From Reticulitermes speratus (Eukaryota; Arthropoda; Insecta; Blattodea; Rhinotermitidae): a stretch of 64,000 bases of DNA. The DNA lies in assembly GCA_021186555.1 (NCBI GenBank), contig JAJKFL010000004.1, positions 39,160,351-39,224,350 on the forward strand, in the 5' to 3' direction. The translations under genes were made by a program, and so were the position numbers. Of this stretch, positions 47,348-59,095 are shown one piece after another. Every line of letters starts with the position of its first letter. The stretch's first letter is position 1. A model generated the notes under the pieces. It was not told the DNA's origin. It saw only the letters and a program-made list of their open reading frames with translations, and ran no database searches.

Positions 47348-48046
47348 GAAGATGCGCGGTGAATACAACGTGACATTTTTATTTTTTATGTCGCACGTCA
47401 TCACACAAATTATTTTGTCAACAGTTTTCACGATTAACATTTCTCTTGTGCGGTTTCAGTGCGCACTGTAATTTCTACACAAACAGAAACACCAAGTTTA
47501 ATTAAACTAATCCAGGCATCCTTCATGATAATCCAACATAGAAGGCTGCATAAACGTTCAGGCGAAATAATCTATCGCAGCCAACAGAACCATTTATTGA
47601 TAAAAGCACAGTCGGTAATAAAGGTATCCGCCTTGGATCTCACAAGATATCAAATTTTTATTGAAAACAGTAGCAAAACAACCCGTTAAATTCAAAGAGA
47701 AATTTTTGTGCTTATCAATGTTTCGCTCTACTTTACAGTGATCCACCACATTTTACCCCTTCAGGAACAATGACGTCACGAACGAATATTACGTACTTTG
47801 TGAAGACAAAACATTTCTTAAAAGACAAGGCGATAGAGTAACAATATATAATAATCATCTTTAGACTATGCAGATAAAATATATATTTATCACGCTACAA
47901 TCCCGATTCAAGCATACATTCGAAATGCTGTTTATTTCTTCCATCTTCTGCTCCTATTAGAAACTATGATTTTTCGTATACATAGTGACAAGTTAGAAAG
48001 CGCCAGTCTTTTACATACTGATATAAGGATATTGCAGTTTCTTTTG
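47348..48046. other. No gene seen
   Basis: The frame at 47459-47689 is not recognised. AT-rich sequence. Confidence 0.4.
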
Positions 48047-48323
48047 TAAAGGGCCCCGCAGCAGAAGCTACAGACGCACCGCAGCCTTAAGTCTTATTGT
48101 ACAACCCTGTGATGAAGATGAAAGATGATCAGTTTTTTTTTTTTCCTTGTAATGTAGCACCGGTGAAATGAAATTGACAGGGGAAAACCGAAGTAATCGG
48201 GGGAAAAACCTGTCCCAGTGCCACTTTGTCCACCACAAATCCCACATGGACTGACCTGGGATCGAAACCGATCCTCCGCGGTGAGAGGCCGGCGATTAAC
48301 CGCCTGAGCCATGTCACGGCCTA
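48047..48323 (-). mobile_element. SINE-5, antisense
   Basis: On the minus strand the head (cgtgacatggctcaggcggt, then a mutated B box ggtttcgatccc) is followed by the standard body and ends with gctgcggggccctttac at 48047. It contains the ggtgaaatgaaattgacagg segment related to the 91-bp satellite. Confidence 0.87.
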
Positions 48324-48892
48324 TTGCAGCATGTTAAAATTGAACGCCATGTGGCTCCAGCTGTTCCCAAGTTAGTAAGACAGACGTAGCAGCAGCCTGC
48401 CGTACTGTTTTTTTTTCCAAAAACTCTTTGATAAATGTGATCAACCCCAGCGCAGGGCTGTGTTGTGGTTCTAGGTTCCTCTATCCATCCCGTTTGGCTT
48501 TCTTCACCAAACAAGTTGAACTTTGCCACGAAATGTGTCCTCTGTATGAAGTCGAAACCGCAAATATTTCCCTGCGGAAACACCAACAACAACTTCAACA
48601 GATTACGGAATACAACCCCCCCCCCCCCACCAGGCTTTAAACCACAAGCATGCCCCCCACCACTTGTAACCGTATAACTGAATTAATTTTGTCGAAATGT
48701 GCTAAAGAATTTACGGCCGAGTGCAGTCAAAAATTCTACATCATTATTTTAATTGTGTGCCACGAAGTTTGTCAGGCGATAAGCCAAGAGTCTGTTTCAA
48801 TTTTACATGCATTTTCTATTTCAGATTGGAAATAAAACGCTGTGACTACCTAGGCTCAGGCGTGATGGTAATATCAAAAATTTATTTTAAAA
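48324..48892. other. No gene seen; poly-C tract
   Basis: A run of C at 48618-48629. Short overlapping frames on both strands are unassigned. Confidence 0.4.
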
Positions 48893-49039
48893 ATTAGGAT
48901 AGATGGGTGTACAGTGGATATAATTGGCTCAGGATGGAGACACATAACGGCTTTTTAACTTAATAATATTAATTCCATACATTTTAACTTTAAAGTCCGA
49001 CAAATGTACAATTTAATCACCTTAATTGTGTATTTTCAC

Positions 49040-49087
49040 TGTCCTACATGTTTCGAACCCTTAATTTGGGTTCATCTTCAGGGACAC
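49040..49087 (-). ncRNA. Hammerhead-like motif, left arm
   Basis: Exact mirror of the motif at 49336-49384, carried on the other strand by the inverted arm. Confidence 0.6.
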
Positions 49088-49335
49088 TTTATCTAAAATC
49101 GCACACTAGTTACACCAACTGGCACAATTGTTTATATGAATTACATGTTTCAGGATATCAAAACAGCATAAATTGTTCAACTTTTATACAATTTTTAACC
49201 AATGTAAGACTGAAACAACCAACAACCACAATTGTTTAACTTTTATTTGTTTTAAACAGTGTATGTGAACAATTGTAAATAATTCATGTAAACAATTGTG
49301 CCAGTTGGTGTAACTAGTGTGCGATTTTAGATAAA

Positions 49336-49384
49336 GTGTCCCTGAAGATGAACCCAAATTAAGGGTTCGAAACATGTAGGACAG
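49336..49384 (+). ncRNA. Hammerhead-like motif, right arm
   Basis: Order: helix I tgtcc; CTGAAGA; extra T; helix II gaaccc/gggttc with a loop of about 7 nt; GAA; palindrome acatgt; A; helix I strand ggaca. Helix I has five perfect pairs, helix II six. The cleavage triplet is G-T-A. All hammerhead core bases are present. The one deviation is the extra T between the CTGANGA box and helix II. Confidence 0.62.
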
Positions 49385-49545
49385 TGAAATTACACAATTA
49401 ATGTGATTAAATTGTACATTTGTCGGACTTTAAATGTAAAAATAAAGGGTTGTTTTAAAAAACGGTAATAATTAACAATCGGGTTCCAGAATATGCTGGA
49501 AATTCTTGACTAGGTGAGAAACTACTAGCTTCTTGTCTCAGAAAC

Positions 49546-49971
49546 TATTTTGTCTCCCCATTTTACACATTTTATACCTAAAGACGTTTTGTTGCAGAAA
49601 CTCGCACACACACATACAGATGGCAGCACACTATGTATTTGCAACGCAGTGCTGTCAAGCGTTTCATTTCCAACAACGCACACTGTGTTGTTTCTGCCCG
49701 TGCTTGAGCAAGGACCGCGTTGTGAATGAGAGTGCAAATTGCCTGTGACAGTCGAACCCCCCCCCCCCCCCCGAAATAACCCACACCTATACCTTGTTGT
49801 GCTGCAGAGGGAGACACAATGGCTTTGTACTGAAACTCGACTCCTAATGAAGACTCGCCATCTGAAATGCTGTTTCACACAAGAAATAAGCGAACATCTG
49901 AGGCGCGGTGTGACCTTCCATTACTTCACGCCTAAACTGAAATTGTACGGACCGTATATACTCGTATGTGC
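49546..49971. other. No gene seen; poly-C tract
   Basis: A 16-base C run at 49757-49772. Overlapping frames on both strands are not recognised. Confidence 0.4.
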
Positions 49972-50490
49972 GAGAAGATAGGCAATGTACGTATAACGTA
50001 ATGTTCAGGCGCGTTCGCGTAACAATTGTTGCCGTGGAAAAACAATAAGTATTACATATTCTGAGTGTGTGTCTGTAGCCTTAGTTATCCAGCATGCAAA
50101 GCGCATGCGCCGTATTGTATTGTCATCTGTGGCCTGTCTGGCTGTACCATATTTTTTCACATTATCTCATAAACGGTACGATTTTTGGAAAAAAGTTATT
50201 GAACATAAAATGTGTTTTGATTTTCTCTACAACTTTTGTCTGAAACATTTCTCATTCTAAGAAGAATTCAGCGAGATATTATCATAAATGTACATAGGTC
50301 TTCATGTAAAGTAACGTTGTTCTTGATAGACTTTAATGAAACTTGAATTTTCTCGGCAGATTTTCGAAAAATCCATAAATAGCACATTTCATTAAAATCC
50401 GTCCACTGGGAGCAGAGTTGTTCCATGTGAACGGACGGACAGATAGAACGACGAAGCTGATAGTCGCTCTTCGCAATTTTGCGAACGCGT
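49972..50490. repeat. Dispersed repeat, copy 2, about 500 bp
   Basis: Collinear with 28137-28640. It keeps gcgcatgcgccgtattgtat, attatctcataaacggta and cattaaaatccgtccactgg, and ends with a gacggacagatagaacgacg run and gaagctgatagtcgctc. The plus frame includes [10 protein letters not shown] and TLSHKR, in parallel with copy 1. Confidence 0.8.
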
Positions 50491-50525
50491 CTAAAAATGG
50501 CTAGGCACCGTTTCAATGACGGCGA

Positions 50526-50626
50526 CTGACAGGTACCCAGTGCACCTGACTGGTACCCGGTGCACCTGACTGGTACCCGGTGCACCTGACAGGTACCCGG
50601 TGCACCTGACAGGTACCCGGTGCACC
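50526..50626. repeat. 20-bp tandem array, about 5 copies
   Basis: The unit is ctgacaggtacccggtgcac, with a c-t-g-a-c-t variant in two copies. It contains the palindromes ggtacc and gtgcac. Confidence 0.93.
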
Positions 50627-50824
50627 AGCATATTAGTGACTTGAAACTCATTGCGTAGACAACGCAGTAAGTTTGCAAATTATAAAACGGTACAATATCA
50701 ACAATCTTTATGTAAATTAAGTTCAGTTGTAGCGAAAAATTAACATTTTTCCGGTGTTTAACATATTTCAAAAAGTGGTCCGCGACTCACACTTTGAAAA
50801 CCCCTACTTCAAGTTTTTCTTTTA

Positions 50825-51056
50825 GAAGGGCCCCGCAGCAGATGCTACAGACGAACCGTAGCCTTAAGGCTTATTGTGCAACCCTGTGATGAAGATGAAA
50901 GATTATCAGTTTTTTCACTTTTCCAAGTAATGGAGCACCGGTGGAATGAAACTAACAGGGGAAAACCGAAGTACTAGGGGTAAAATCTGTCCCAGTGCCA
51001 CTCTGTCCACCACAAATCCCACATGGACTGACCCGGGATCGAACCCGTGCCTCCGT
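50825..51056 (-). mobile_element. SINE-5, antisense, head truncated
   Basis: It runs from gggccccgcagcagatgc to the B-box complement gggatcgaacccg. The A-box half is missing. It contains caccggtggaatgaaact, related to the satellite. Confidence 0.85.
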
Positions 51057-51312
51057 TAAGTGTACTTACAAAAGATTCTTGAAGGTACACCCTGTACGTA
51101 GGGCACGGTATGATGTTCTTACGGGCGCAAACGATAAGAGAGTCAGAATATGTCCTACATAAATGCCTTCTTTCCTCTAAGTTCAGTTAAAAGCAGAACC
51201 TTCTATATAAAACTGCTAACTATACATCACTACATCACCTATACAAGATTGGAAGCTTTATAAGCACCGACATGACAAACCAAAATCTCACAATCTATGC
51301 GCCATATATATA
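51057..51312. other. No gene seen
   Basis: Unassigned sequence, ending with a TATA-rich run at 51305-51318. Confidence 0.35.
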
Positions 51313-51727
51313 TAATAATAATAATAACCATGGCTCAGCAGCCCTATATGGGCCCGGGCCTCCTCTTGCCTCCTCTTTTCGAGGTTACTGGTCGTGCGCA
51401 TTCGTGGCAGTTGGTGACTGGTCAACTGGCCGCGCTTACTGTTCTATCGATCCTGATGTGCCTGCCAGAGCCATCTGGCAGGCACATCAGGAGACTTGGG
51501 CGAGAAATGAAGGCAATTTGGCTTACGCAACATTTTTATTCATGCCCGTAATGTTCTTTTACATGCCGTAAATCTACGACATGGGACCGACGGCTTTACT
51601 TCCCCTCCGAAGGAAGTGGTGCTCCGGATTTTTATTACCCTTAAAAATCCATCGACCTCGGTCGGGATCGAACCCGCGAACCTTGGGTCCAGTGGCGAGC
51701 ACGCTAACCACTAGTCCACCGAGGTCG
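51313..51727 (-). mobile_element. SINE-2, antisense, full length
   Basis: On the minus strand the head is gtcgacctcggtggactagt, with A-box region agtggttagcgtgctcgcc and B box gggttcgatcccgacc. The body carries a perfect hairpin (51453-51492) and ends with the aggcccgggcccatataggg block and an (ATT)n tail (ataat run at 51313). Confidence 0.9.
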
Positions 51728-51807
51728 ACGCCATATTTGTATATATAGATACGTAATATTTTCTTCGCTATATCACATAAATTTATCTACAGTAACTACC
51801 ACTCCTG

Positions 51808-52212
51808 GCCGATCCCAGTGGCCGCGCGGTCTAAGCCGTGGGTCTACGGCCGCTCGCTTACTAGGATCGTGGGTTCGAATCCCGCCTAGGGCATGGATAT
51901 TTGTGTTGTGTTTGTTGTAAGGACGGTAATATGGAACGTAAAGTGACATGAAGGACGAAAGGATTTAAACAGTACAAAAATGGATCAAAGGGGAAAAACC
52001 CCGGACATACAAAAAAAAAATCCCACCGGGGGCATGGATGTCTGTCTGTTGTGAGTGTTGTGTGTTGTCAGGTAGAGGTCTCTGCGACGGACTGATCACT
52101 CGTCCAGAGGATTCCTACCGACTGTGGTGTGTCTGAGTGTGTAATTGTGAAGCCTCGACGAAACGAGGAGGCCCAGGCCCATATAGGGCTGTCGAGCCAT
52201 AGAAAAAAAAAC
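51808..52212 (+). mobile_element. Composite SINE-3 with extra internal tail
   Basis: The SINE-3 head (51808-51890) is followed by a foreign segment of about 120 bp (tttgttgtaaggacggtaat to ggggaaaaaccccggacat), an A run at 52010-52020, and then a second partial SINE-3 starting tcccaccgggggcatggatg. The antisense element at 60950-61352 has the same arrangement. Confidence 0.85.
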
Positions 52213-52990
52213 TACCACTCTGTATAAATGTCCCCTGTCATATTCTCATATTCTAAGCCTACACAGCGTATAGTTTTAAAAGGCTGGAGAGTTTAATAAA
52301 GCAGTGGCCTATAGCGGCATGGTGTTGGTACCGATTTCCACGACAACCAGTTTATTGGTGTCTATAATGTCAATTTAAGGGGTAGCAAATACACAAATCC
52401 TTATTTAAATACATGCAACGGGATCGGCCGTAAAGCAGATAGCTGTCATACCGAAGGTGCCACCTTAAGCCACGCATGCGCGTACGTGGCAGGCTCTTCA
52501 TTTCCAGTCCTTTGTAATAACGTCACAAAGTCTGCACTCCCAATCTGTCACACTTCCCGCAGCGGTTCGGGGATTCACCACCGCAATAATGACATGTGGT
52601 TAGGGGATGGGGGAGGTTTTGTAATCTACAAGACTGCGAAAAAAAAATCATCACTTCTTACAATCATGTGCTTTAGGGGCCTAATCACAGCTCACAGCGC
52701 GAAGTCTAAACTTCGTACCTTGTAGAACAGAATACAAAATATCAAATATGAGTTCAGTTAGATAAATATAAATGTAATTTCATTACAACAGAGTATTTTC
52801 AAAGTTTGTAATAAAGTATAGCAATTTAAAACGAATATTTTTCCGCCTAGGACATAAGAAGGAATACTGCGAGGCTGGTAATAATGGTACTGAGCGACCG
52901 CCTTCAGGAAGTTGAATGACACTCGGCAGGTTAAAAAAAGGGGTTCTCTTACAGGGGTACCAAAAGTTCAGCCCTTTTTTTTTTTTGTGG
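52213..52990. other. No gene seen
   Basis: Short frames only. Short T and A runs at 52637 and 52977. Unassigned. Confidence 0.4.
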
Positions 52991-53220
52991 AGAAGGGCCC
53001 CGCAGCAGATGCTACGGACACACCGCAGCCTTAAGGCTTATTGTGCAACCTAGTGATGAAGACGAAGAAAAGATGATCAGTTTTTTACATTTTTACAAGT
53101 ATATGGAGCACCGGTGGAATGAAATCTGATAGGGGAAAACCGAAGTACTGGGGGAAAAACCTGTCCTAGTGCCACTTTGTCCACCACAAACCCCACATGG
53201 ACTGACCCGGAATCGAACCA
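52991..53220 (-). mobile_element. SINE-5, antisense, head truncated
   Basis: It runs from aagggccccgcagcagatgc to gacccggaatcgaacc. It contains accggtggaatgaaatctga and aaaaccgaagtactgggg, the closest dispersed match to the 91-bp monomer in this window. Confidence 0.87.
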
Positions 53221-53431
53221 AGTTCAGCCCTTGATGTAAACTAATCCTGTGATTAGTCAAGTTTCACACCATTAAGACGTATGGAGATACGGACGTATAC
53301 ATCCACACATTCTTATTTATTTCATTATTACATTTACGACGCTGTCGTTATGTAATATTACATTACATCGAGCGGTAAGAGAGGTGACCTGACGTGAAAC
53401 TTTATTTAAGGAGCGGTAATGGCCTAAGAGG

Positions 53432-53690
53432 CCGATCCAGTGGCCGCGCGGTGTAAGGCGTGGGTCTACGACCGCTCGCTTACTGGATTGTGGGTTCGAA
53501 TCCGCCGGGGGCACGGATGTCTGTCTTTGTGAGTGTTGTGTGTTGTCAGGTAGAGGTCTCTGCGACGGGCTGATCACTCGTCCAGAGGAGTCCTACCGAG
53601 TGTGGTGTGTCTGAGTGTGATCGTAAAGCCTGGAAAAATGAGGAGGCCTAGGCCCCCAAGGGGCTGTCGAGCCATTGGAAAAAAAAAATG
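53432..53690 (+). mobile_element. SINE-3, sense
   Basis: The head ggccgcgcggtgtaaggcgt has B box gggttcgaatccgcc. The standard body follows, then ggggctgtcgagccattgg and an A run at 53680-53690. Confidence 0.9.
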
Positions 53691-54837
53691 GCCTAAGAGA
53701 GGCATTATGTAATGTCAGTGGAGGCACTGAATAAAACCTAGACAAGCCTCAGTTTGTACAGCCGGTAGCCCGTCCGAGCTACCAACCGGACGACACAGTA
53801 CAGCATGAGGCAAAAAGTTTGTTTATAACCGCGACACTAATAGGTAGAGCTTTAGTGAGCACGTCACTTCACGTACCGAGTTCCTGGCACGTCCACATAT
53901 GCAGTAAGTGACTGTGTGGGCCCCACAGCTGTACAAAAGAAAATGGGTTGGGTTCCTGCGGGAAAACAACACAACTGTCTGTCGTCCACGCAGTAAGCAA
54001 GTCACTCCACCACCTGAAGTATCCCGGGTTTAACTTATTTAGCGTTGGACTATGGATGCGGCCAGGGCCGACCCAACCACTAGGAGAAGCAGGAGATCGT
54101 CTAGAGCCGCAAAACCTGGGGGAATATTTAGGAAGCAGGAATAAATTCTTTCGATGATTTCACTACAAAAAAAATCTGACAAGAGAGTCTATTAATACAA
54201 TTACCGTCGAACCCGTTATAACGACATCGTTTATATGACACCTCGTCTATAGCGTCAGATAATTTTGTGGCACCAATTAATTCCTCACAAAACACTCGTT
54301 TATAACGACACAAAATATTCAGTCGCTTTCATGAATTTGTAACTGATTTCGACTGTATTTGATAATGTGTGAGGTGACAGGAAGTGGGGTAGACCGCGCG
54401 CAAGAGGGAGACGCAAACCTGAGCTTCGTCCAGGGTGGCAAAACCTTTAAGACGCCCCTCGACGCATCGTAGGTGTCAGACCATCAGTGTAGTCTGCTTT
54501 CCTGGATGCATGCTCTGCGAATCGGGCCTTGGCGTTAGACATTTGTCCTTGTAGCCTACAGAGGAAATATTACTGCCTTAAGTTAAGTTTATAGAGTCGC
54601 TATACTGAGGACAACACGGCAGTGACGAAGACGAGAAACCTGCAGATACCTGGTGCGAAGGGGCCCGTGAGTCAGGGGGGGGCACCCAAAGGAATAGAAA
54701 ACGTGTTCTGTAGCATTTAACGTTAAATAATGCAAACCGTGAGTTTTATTTGTGGCTTCGGATTTGTCCTCATATCAAATAAAGGTTTTATACTGAAACA
54801 CTTGTTACTGTTGTAACAAAGAAGCTGGAATAATTTT
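53691..54837. other. No gene seen; possible pogo-like end
   Basis: The stretch 54205-54330 (cgtcgaacccgttataacga, then actcgtttataacgacac) resembles the terminal part of a pogo/Tigger element. No second terminus was identified. The remainder is unassigned. Confidence 0.4.
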
Positions 54838-56698
54838 AACTTCGTACTTATTAAAATGAAGTACCTGAACTTCGTACTTACTAAAATGAAGTACCTGAAC
54901 TTCGTACTTATTAAAATGAAGTACCTGAACTTCGTATTTATTAAAATAAGTACCTGAACTTCGTACTTATAAAATAGAAGTACCTGAACTTCGTACTTAT
55001 TAAAATGAAGTACCTGAACTTCCTACTTATTAAAATGAAGTACCTGAACTTCGTACTTATTACAATGAAGTACCTGAACTTCGTACTTATTAAAATGAAG
55101 TACCTGAACTTCGTACTTATTAAAATGAAGTACCTGAACTTCGTACTTATTAAAATGAAGTACCTGAACTTCGTACTTATTAAATGAAGTACCTGAACTT
55201 CGTACTTATTACAATGAAGTACCTGAACTTCGTACTTATTAAAATAAAGTACCTGAACTTCGTACTTATTAAAATGAAGTACCTGAACTTCGTACTTATT
55301 AAAATGAAGTACCTGAACTTCGTACTTATTAAAATGAAGTACCTGAACTTCGTACTTATTACAATGAAGTACCTGAACTTCGTACTTATTAAAATGAAGT
55401 ACCTGAACTTCGTACTTATTAAATGAAGTACCTGAACTTCGTACTTATTACAATGAAGTACCTGAACTTCGTACTTATTACAATGAAGTACCTGAACTTC
55501 GTACTTATTAAAATGAAGTACCTGAACTTCGTACTTATTAAAATGAAGTACCTGAACTTCGTACTTATTAAAATGAAGTACCTGAACTTCGTAATTATTA
55601 AAATGAAGTACCTGAACTTCGTACTTATTACAATGAAGTACCTGAACTTCGTACTTATTAAAATGAAGTACCTGAACTTCGTACTTATTACAATGAAGTA
55701 CCTGAACTTCGTACTTATTACAATGAAGTACCTGAACTTCGTACTTATTAAAATGAAGTACCTGAACTTCGTACTTATTAAAATGAAGTACTTGAACTTC
55801 GTACTTATTAAAATGAAGTACCTGAACTTCGTACTTATTACAATGAAGTACCTGAACTTCGTACTTATTAAAATGAAGTACCTGAACTTCGTACTTATTA
55901 AAATGAAGTACCTGAACTTCGTACTTATTAAAATGAAGTACCTGAACTTCGTACTTATTAAAATGAAGTACCTGAACTTCGTACTTATTAAAATGAAGTA
56001 CCTGAAATTCGTACTTATTAAAATGAAGTACCTGAACTTCGTACTTATTAAAATGAAGTACCTGAACTTCGTACTTATTACAATGAAGTACCTGAACTTC
56101 GTACTTATTACAATGAAGTACCTGAACTTCGTACTTATTAAAATGAAGTACCTGAACTTCGTACTTATTAAAATAAAGTACCTGAACTTCGTACTTATTA
56201 AAATGAAGTACCTGAACTTCGTACTTATTAAAATGAAGTACCTGAACTTCGTACTTATTACAATGAAGTACCTGAACTTCGTACTTATTAAAATGAAGTA
56301 CCTGAACTTCGTACTTATTACAATGAAGTACCTGAACTTCGTACTTATTACAATGAAGTACCTGAACTTCGTACTTATTAACAATGAAGTACCTGAACTT
56401 CGTACTTATTAAAATGAAGTACCTGAACTTCGTACTTATTAAAATGAAGTACCTGAACTTCGTACTTATTAAAATGAAGTACCTGAACTTCGTACTTATT
56501 AAAATGAAGTACCTGAACTTCGTACTTATTACAATGAAGTACCTGAACTTCGTACTTATTAAAATGAAGTACCTGAACTTCGTACTTATTACAATGAAGT
56601 ACCTGAACTTCGTACTTATTACAATGAAGTACCTGAACTTCGTACTTATTACAATGAAGTACCTGAACTTCGTACTTATTAAAATGAAGTACCTGAAC
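54838..56698. repeat. 30-bp tandem array, about 62 copies
   Basis: The unit contains aagtacctgaacttcgtact and tattaaaatg. Each unit can fold aagtac against gtactt. A single A/C difference (taaaatg or tacaatg) splits units into two types with recurring order. A rarer aaaataaag variant is at about 55244 and 56171. The 30-bp period keeps frames open on both strands, giving the illusion of 300-codon proteins. Confidence 0.97.
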
Positions 56699-56861
56699 TT
56701 TTCAATGGTACAGAGAAACTTAATGTAGCAGATTTATTTCAATAAATAAATCCTAAAATGGCCTAACAATTACCTTGCTTTCGTTCGCTTGTTTTTAATT
56801 ACTGAGAAATTGTTAGGACTTTCAGAAAATGTATAGAAGTAAAATGAATTTGTAATTTGTG

Positions 56862-57000
56862 GTCTTTTGGGTAATTACACGGCGTCGTGTTGTAATTATT
56901 TACCGACGTTTCGGGACAACGTGTCGGTCCCATCTTTACGGGTCAAGATTCCAAGAAGGACGACGCCGTGTAATTACACAAAAGACCACAGATTATATCA
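56862..57000 (-). mobile_element. Fold-back element, 123-bp-array family
   Basis: The arms gggtaattacacggcgtcgt (56870) and its complement (56962) enclose the hammerhead-like G-variant on the minus strand (56901-56947), with helix gggac/gtccc. The right side ends with agattatatcaacatcac and ggcggaagcctaaaatcaag, the common end of this family. Confidence 0.78.
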
Positions 57001-57111
57001 ACATCACGGCGGAAGCCTAAAATCAAGGTTAAAATCAATTTGTTTTTCCTCTACATTTTTATAACTTCCTAGTTCCATAAATATTTTGCGAGTTAATATC
57101 GCGATTCGGTC

Positions 57112-57525
57112 GGCTGTCGGTGGACTAGTGGTTAGCGTGCTCGCCACTGGACCCAAGGTTCGCGGGTTCGATCCCGACCGAGGTCGATGGATTTTTAAGG
57201 GTGATAAAAATCCGTAGCACAACTTCCTTCGAAGGGGAAGTAAAGCCGTCGGTCCCATGTCGTAGATTTACGGCATGTAAAAGAACCTTACGGGCATGAA
57301 TAGAAATGTTGCGTAAGCCAAATTGCCTCCATTTTCTCGCCCAAGTCTCCTGACTGCCTGCTAGATGGCTCTGGCGGTCACATGAGGATCGATAGAATAG
57401 TAGCGCGGCCAGTTGGCCAGTCACCAACTGCCACGAATGCGCACGACTTAGTAACCTCGGAAAGAGGAGGCAAGAGGAGGCCCGGGCCCATATAGGGCTG
57501 TTGAGCCATGGTTATTGTTATTATT
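57112..57525 (+). mobile_element. SINE-2, sense, full length
   Basis: The head has A-box region agtggttagcgtgctcgcc and B box gggttcgatcccgacc. The body is standard. The internal hairpin (57350-57390) is broken by several changes. The end is aggcccgggcccatataggg and an (ATT)n tail at 57511-57532. Confidence 0.9.
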
Positions 57526-57795
57526 ATTATTATCGCGATCCAAGTACAAGTTCCGTAGTTTTTCGCTGATTCCGGTCCAACTTCGATCAACAAACTCGAG
57601 CAGCGCTCCCCAATATTAATTATCGACGCTTATCGACCTGTTACTGGCAGACAGACAGACAGACGGACGTTAACCAAACTGCCGGATATTTTTCCACAAC
57701 TTTTCATTACCAAAGTGTCAGACGACAAAGGAAAAGTTCAAAAGTTCATGAAGTACGCTGTGTTGATCGTAATTTGTTACCAAAGCTTAGGAGAA

Positions 57796-57861
57796 GCTTA
57801 CTGCCTCCATCTTCAGGGTAGACCACTCTTCTTTGACTAACCTGAAGATGGCGGCAGCAAG
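57796..57861. repeat. Fold-back with half of the ribozyme-like motif
   Basis: The arms (tgcctccatcttcaggg and cctgaagatggcggcag) are inverted repeats and contain the CTGAAGATGG half of the motif. No GAAA half is present. Confidence 0.6.
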
Positions 57862-57930
57862 CTATTCTAAAACCTCACCGGTAACAAATTACAAATCGTG
57901 ATCTGCGCTCTTCTGGGATATATCTTTTTA

Positions 57931-58130
57931 AGGGCCCCACAGCAGAAGCTACAGACGCACCGCAGCCTTGAGGCTTATTGTGCAACCCTGTAATGAAAAT
58001 GATTAGTTTTTTTTTTTTTTCCAAATAATGGAACACAGGTAGAATGAAATTGACAGGGAAAAACCGAAGTACTCGGGGAAAAAACCTGTCCCAGTGCCAC
58101 TTTGTCCACCACAAATCCCACATGGATATC
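57931..58130 (-). mobile_element. SINE-5, antisense, cut by a fold-back element
   Basis: It runs from gggccccacagcagaagct to accacaaatcccacatgga. It then changes directly into the 58128-58230 palindromic element, so the head is missing. Confidence 0.85.
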
Positions 58131-58230
58131 TGGGATATTACGCGGCGTCGTGTGGTAAATAATTACCACACGACGCGGCGAAATATCCCAGAACGGCGCA
58201 GATCTCATCAACATCGCGGCGGAAGCCTGA
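58128..58230. mobile_element. Fold-back element without ribozyme-like core
   Basis: A palindrome at about 58130-58191 contains cggcgtcgtgtggtaa, then ataa, then its complement, with outer gggatatt/aatatccc pairs. The right part, catcaacatcgcggcggaag, is the family end seen at 37.2 and 57.0 kb. Confidence 0.8.
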
Positions 58231-58680
58231 AATGACGGTCAAAATTATGAATCAACGCTGTGTCAATATTCCAGAACGAACCAATCTTTATCAACAAAGC
58301 TCTGAAAATCCCCAATGACACAATAAACACGTTGATACATCAATAAATCTTTCAATCAACTATAAAAGTAATTTAACCTATCAGATGTCATATTTCTGGA
58401 TTATAAAAAATGTATTCATATTTATTCCTTTATTTTCCGTATATCCATATACAGGTAAAAAACCAATTATGTGGAAATGATCCTATTGATTAAAAATACA
58501 TCTATCGAGAGTACAATTGTTAAAATATCCAATTACCATTATAATACATAAATTACATAAATTAAATGAATTAATTACATAAATTGTCAATTATATTATC
58601 AGAGAATAACAATCAAAAATTTAGTATTTAACTCTAGAAACATTAACAAATTAGTGTATCAAAAATTCAGCTCTTCTAGT
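58231..58680. other. No gene seen; AT-rich
   Basis: Very AT-rich, with attacataaatt repeats near 58545-58580. Probably the untranslated 3' side of the LINE-C copy next to it. Confidence 0.4.
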
Positions 58681-59095
58681 TTACACTCTTTTATCTGTAT
58701 ATTTATAGTATTCATTCATGGAATAGAAAGAATGATGATATAAAAACTTCTTCAATGTGGATTCAAAACTTTTCTCATGATTGGCCAAAATTTTTATTGA
58801 TTGAGGAAGGCGATTGAAAACGTTAATACCTGATATATAAGCTCCTTTATTAAATTTTGTTAAGTTAACTACAGGTAAGTGTAGATTATTTTTGCATCTA
58901 GTTTTGTATTTATGAATCTCATTATTGGTGTTAATTAATTGTTTATTATTAATTGTGTTTAGAAGTAATTAATATATGTACTGACAATATAACGTCATTA
59001 TTTCCAAATTCTTAAAAATTTCCCTACAAGAATCTCTTGGCCTAGTGTTTGTTATAATTTTCATTTCTCCCACTCCCCAGTTTTCTACCGCGAAC
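58681..59095 (-). pseudogene. LINE-C: non-LTR reverse-transcriptase C-terminal fragment
   Basis: The minus strand carries one frame of about 130 codons with a single in-frame stop. It reads RPRDSCREIFKNLEIMTLYC, a stop at the TAA near 58967, then NEIHKYKTRCKNNLHLPVV, GAYISGINVFNRLPQSIK and KKFLYHHSFYSMNEYY, stopping at 58681. The RDSCRE...L segment, the K-T-R-x-x-x-x-L-H-L-P block and the G-x-x-x-F-N-x-L-P block are well known at the C-terminus of insect Jockey/CR1-like LINE proteins. There is no start codon. The RT catalytic YADD part is upstream and lost at a breakpoint near 59095. It is a recent-looking but dead copy. It is unrelated in sequence to LINE-A and LINE-B. Confidence 0.82.

Larger units (their letters stand above)
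48955..49462. mobile_element. Large fold-back element with two opposed hammerhead-like motifs
   Basis: The arms of about 165 bp (48985-49150 and 49270-49440) are near-perfect inverted repeats. They contain agtccgacaaatgtacaatt, ctagttacaccaactggcac and the ribozyme-like motif. The spacer (about 120 bp) carries no frame. Each arm ends in the family word tgtacatttgtcgga. Confidence 0.9.
48893..49545 (+). pseudogene. LINE-A 3' end split by a nested fold-back element
   Basis: The left part (about 48893-48954) contains tggctcaggatggagaca, matching the LINE-A end. The right part (about 49463-49545) resumes with aacggtaataattaac, cgggttcc and ggaaattcttgactaggtg, which in uninterrupted copies follow within about 20 bp. 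The element at 48955-49462 therefore jumped into an existing LINE-A copy. Confidence 0.75.

Noticed and set aside
53755..53800. tRNA-like antisense segment around cggtagcccgtccgagctac
   Set aside because: No B box and no full cloverleaf could be drawn.
55005..56728. Frames of up to 329 codons with a ten-residue repeat on both strands
   Set aside because: 30-bp array artefact; both strands open at once.
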